In this document: piece by piece, positions 61,736 to 64,000 of the stretch | Position numbering within the stretch: the stretch's first letter is position 1 | Layout: each line of letters starts with the position of its first letter | Assembly: GCA_003008705.1 (NCBI GenBank) | Contig: PDUO01000033.1 | Coordinates: 375,223 to 439,222 of the forward strand | Length of the DNA stretch: 64,000 nt | Direction of reading: 5' to 3' | Source of the DNA: Pezicula radicicola | Lineage: Eukaryota > Ascomycota > Leotiomycetes > Helotiales > Dermateaceae | Made by a program: the position numbers and the translations under genes | Notes under the pieces: generated by a model | What the model was told of the DNA's origin: nothing | Seen by the model: only the letters and a program-made list of their open reading frames with translations | The model's database searches: none

Positions 61736-63373
61736 TAACAAGCAATAGTGTGAGGACGACTTCTCTAACGCGTGTAATGGGGACAATTTATTGAAACATA
61801 AGACTCCTGGCAAGTGGGAATATACATATACATTAGATGTTCCTAAGTAGTATTAATTGACTGATTAAATTATACTCTGTTCCAGTCGCTGAATCAGCAG
61901 CAGCGGCTGTGCCTACCTACCCCTTATTATATGCGAGGACCCCCTTTTCGGCGAAAGTATAATCGGTGAAAATGTGATTTTAGGTTTACTTCTTAGAACG
62001 AGGTACAACTAAAAAGAAGAATGTTTCCTAGGGGGTAAGATTACTAGTAAATAAACTTTTCTTAGTGTAAAACTTAATAAGATCCTAGTATAAAAAATCA
62101 CTTATTTTAAAGTAATATACAAAGTAATTTTATATAGAAATTTAAATAACTTTTATATACTATTTATATAAGGTATAAAAAATAAAATTATTTTATATAA
62201 TACTTATATTAAAATTTAAATACTCTAGATATAATAAGAACTTTAAAATATATAATAATTAGTGTTACTTTAGCTACCTAGGTACTTATAATACTATATA
62301 TACTATAGACTAATTAGACAAACAAGAAAACACGTGAGTTAACTTATACTATGTATTTTAACGCCGTTAGGTGCGACCCTTCGACGAGGTCTTAGAATAT
62401 ATTATCGTATTGTCCCATCCCAGCGCCTCCTATCTAATTATACTTCGCCTTTAGATTATACACTAAACATCCGGCCTGTATACTTCCCCCGACGCTTATA
62501 TTGTCACACTTCTTATAACTATCTATGAATAAGTTCTAGCAATACGTAAGAAAGGTAAAAAAGACACTTAAAATAGAACAATAGACTAACAGTACTTAGC
62601 TAGGTACATTTATAGCTGTAAAGGCGTACGAGAGGGAACCGTCATAGTCCTAGCCGCAGGGCGACGCTTAGAAGAGTGTGAGAAGCAATGCTGATATTAT
62701 AAGCAATTGAGTACCTAATGTATATATGACACAACTTAAAACGCCTAAAACTCCCCGAGAATATCTATCTTTTATATACGTATATAGTATAGTGTATTCA
62801 GGTCTAGCCAAGCCGACTAGAAAATCTATTGTGGCTGGTTGCGCTTTATTAAGCCGGAAGGATCTAGCCTTTAGATCGACGGAGTAATAGATAGGCCAAT
62901 TTTCAGGTTTCGAGAAGGACTCAATCGACGAGTACTATAGAACCGACTATATGATTAGATCTAGGGCATTAGTTACTAAGGCTATAACTAGGTTGTTCGA
63001 TTTAGTTAATCTTAAGGAATTCCTCGCCGCGAAGAAAATAAATCCTAATACGAAGAAAAACAACTTTATATATAACCTACTAAGAATAATAGATAAAATT
63101 AAGTAAAAATAGAATTAAAATAACCTAAGTTAATTTATAAGTCTATTAGTTAATATATAAATTTAATTTAGAAGAAAATTAATACTACTAGATTCGTTAT
63201 CTTTAGTTTCCTCTCTTCTTTAATATAGAAAGGAACTAAGACTATCTTCCTTTCCTTTTCTCTAAGGGAAAGCACAATAATTTCAGATACAGCGTTTAGA
63301 GAACTGTCTTAGGAGGAAGTTCTATCTTGAGGCCGTGAAGGGAAATGCTATGTTTTCTGGGACAAGATGCACA
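61736..63373. repeat. TA-rich repeat-derived region
   Basis: 62030-62330 and 63050-63240 are extremely TA-rich. The part between (62380-63010) is less so but has stops in every frame, like a RIP-mutated transposon. I see no gene. Confidence 0.6.
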
Positions 63374-64000
63374 CTAATGCGCCGCCAATGCTGCTAATGT
63401 ACTCCGCAGGAGCTCGTGATTGCGATTTAAGAACCAGTGGTCGCCATCGACCTCGACCAGGCGGAAGTCGGTGGCAAGCTTGCGCCAGGCACCGACCTCA
63501 TCGGGATAAACGAACTCATCCTGACGAGCGGCAAAGGCCGTGATAGGTATATCAACCCGCGGCTCGGGTTCATAGTTGTACCCGAGCAGAAGCGGCATAT
63601 CAAGACGAATGCCGGGCATGATGGAACGCACAAAGTCCGGGTTGTCGATTTGGCGTGAGATGGCCATTAGGTACTCGGGACTCCAGTCTTCAGCCATGAA
63701 ACGAAGAAGGACGTCGCGGTGTTTCCATATATGAATGAGGTGAGGCGCAATAGCCCCCGTCACGACGAGATGGCGGGGTAGGGGTTTATCAGCACGCTGG
63801 AGAGCACGTATAACCTCAAATGCAACAATACCCCCAAAACCATGGCCCCAGAATATACAGGGCCGGTCAACGAGCGGGAGGATCGCTGCCACAACACCTG
63901 CCACCAGCTCAGACAACGACGTGAGAACAGGTTCGTTGCGGCGTGTTTCGTGTCCAGGGGTTTGTAAGGCGAAGGGCTCGAGACCGATCGATGAATCCAT
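63374..64000 (-). CDS. Thioesterase-like protein, cut by window edge, nucleophile Ser replaced
   Basis: The minus frame is open to the window end; 208 residues are visible and the N-terminus lies outside or starts at the very edge. It fits type II thioesterases and TE domains of NRPS/PKS: LQTPGHETR, a nucleophile elbow FWGHGFGGIVAFE, the acid in ARQDEFV, and the His in VDGDHWFLNR. The elbow is normally GHSxG; here the serine position is Gly, which should remove thioesterase activity unless another residue serves. The coding DNA is GC-rich against AT-rich neighbours. It may be a free TEII-like protein or the end of a larger NRPS/PKS gene to the right. Confidence 0.75.
   Translation of the reverse strand: MDSSIGLEPFALQTPGHETRRNEPVLTSLSELVAGVVAAILPLVDRPCIFWGHGFGGIVAFEVIRALQRADKPLPRHLVVTGAIAPHLIHIWKHRDVLLRFMAEDWSPEYLMAISRQIDNPDFVRSIMPGIRLDMPLLLGYNYEPEPRVDIPITAFAARQDEFVYPDEVGAWRKLATDFRLVEVDGDHWFLNRNHELLRSTLAALAAH

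Overview
The window reads as a filamentous ascomycete (Pezizomycotina) chromosome segment. Genes are split by many short GT-AG introns (about 45-110 nt, with CTAAC/CTGAC-like branch sites). The families are typical of moulds: a non-reducing polyketide synthase, Zn2Cys6 regulators, LysM proteins, a subgroup-C-like chitinase, a SAT4-type membrane protein and a fungal S41 peptidase. Gene blocks alternate with TA-rich, stop-riddled stretches that look like repeats mutated by RIP. I cannot place it below subphylum. Exon boundaries are my own readings of splice signals and frame.

Layout. 1-6.7 kb: decayed DNA with a broken SPRY-domain gene, a frameshifted SAT4/rhodopsin-type gene and a short element with inverted ends. 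6.7-12.1 kb: a secreted five-exon S41-family peptidase (+) and a 2OG-Fe(II) oxygenase (-). 14.0-22.9 kb: an amino-acid-chemistry block. It holds a dehydrogenase-like/argininosuccinate-synthase-like fusion whose only intron directly follows the ATG, an AlaX-type tRNA-editing protein, a GARS (PurD) fragment, a nitrilase and an MCT-type MFS transporter. 23.7-36.2 kb: an F-box-like protein, then a divergent pair of a secreted multi-LysM protein (-) and a very large chitinase (+) whose last exon carries a frameshift.

37.9-61.7 kb is a biosynthetic cluster: DHA1 MFS exporter, Zn2Cys6 factor, NR-PKS (SAT-KS-MAT-PT-ACP-ACP-TE, about 2151 aa, -), O-methyltransferase, DUF1772 anthrone-oxygenase-like protein, multicopper oxidase, SDR reductase and a second Zn2Cys6 factor. 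The PKS should build and cyclise an aromatic polyketide. The OMT, DUF1772 protein and SDR would methylate, oxidise and reduce it, the laccase-type enzyme may couple it oxidatively, and the MFS would export it. A near-identical CGG-N3-CCG palindrome lies 187-217 bp before the ATG of each of four plus-strand genes (OMT, DUF1772, oxidase, SDR), with the OMT copy inside the PKS/OMT divergent promoter. It looks like the binding site of a cluster regulator.

61.7-63.4 kb is AT-rich repeat DNA. The right edge cuts a thioesterase-like gene in which the usual nucleophile serine is glycine.
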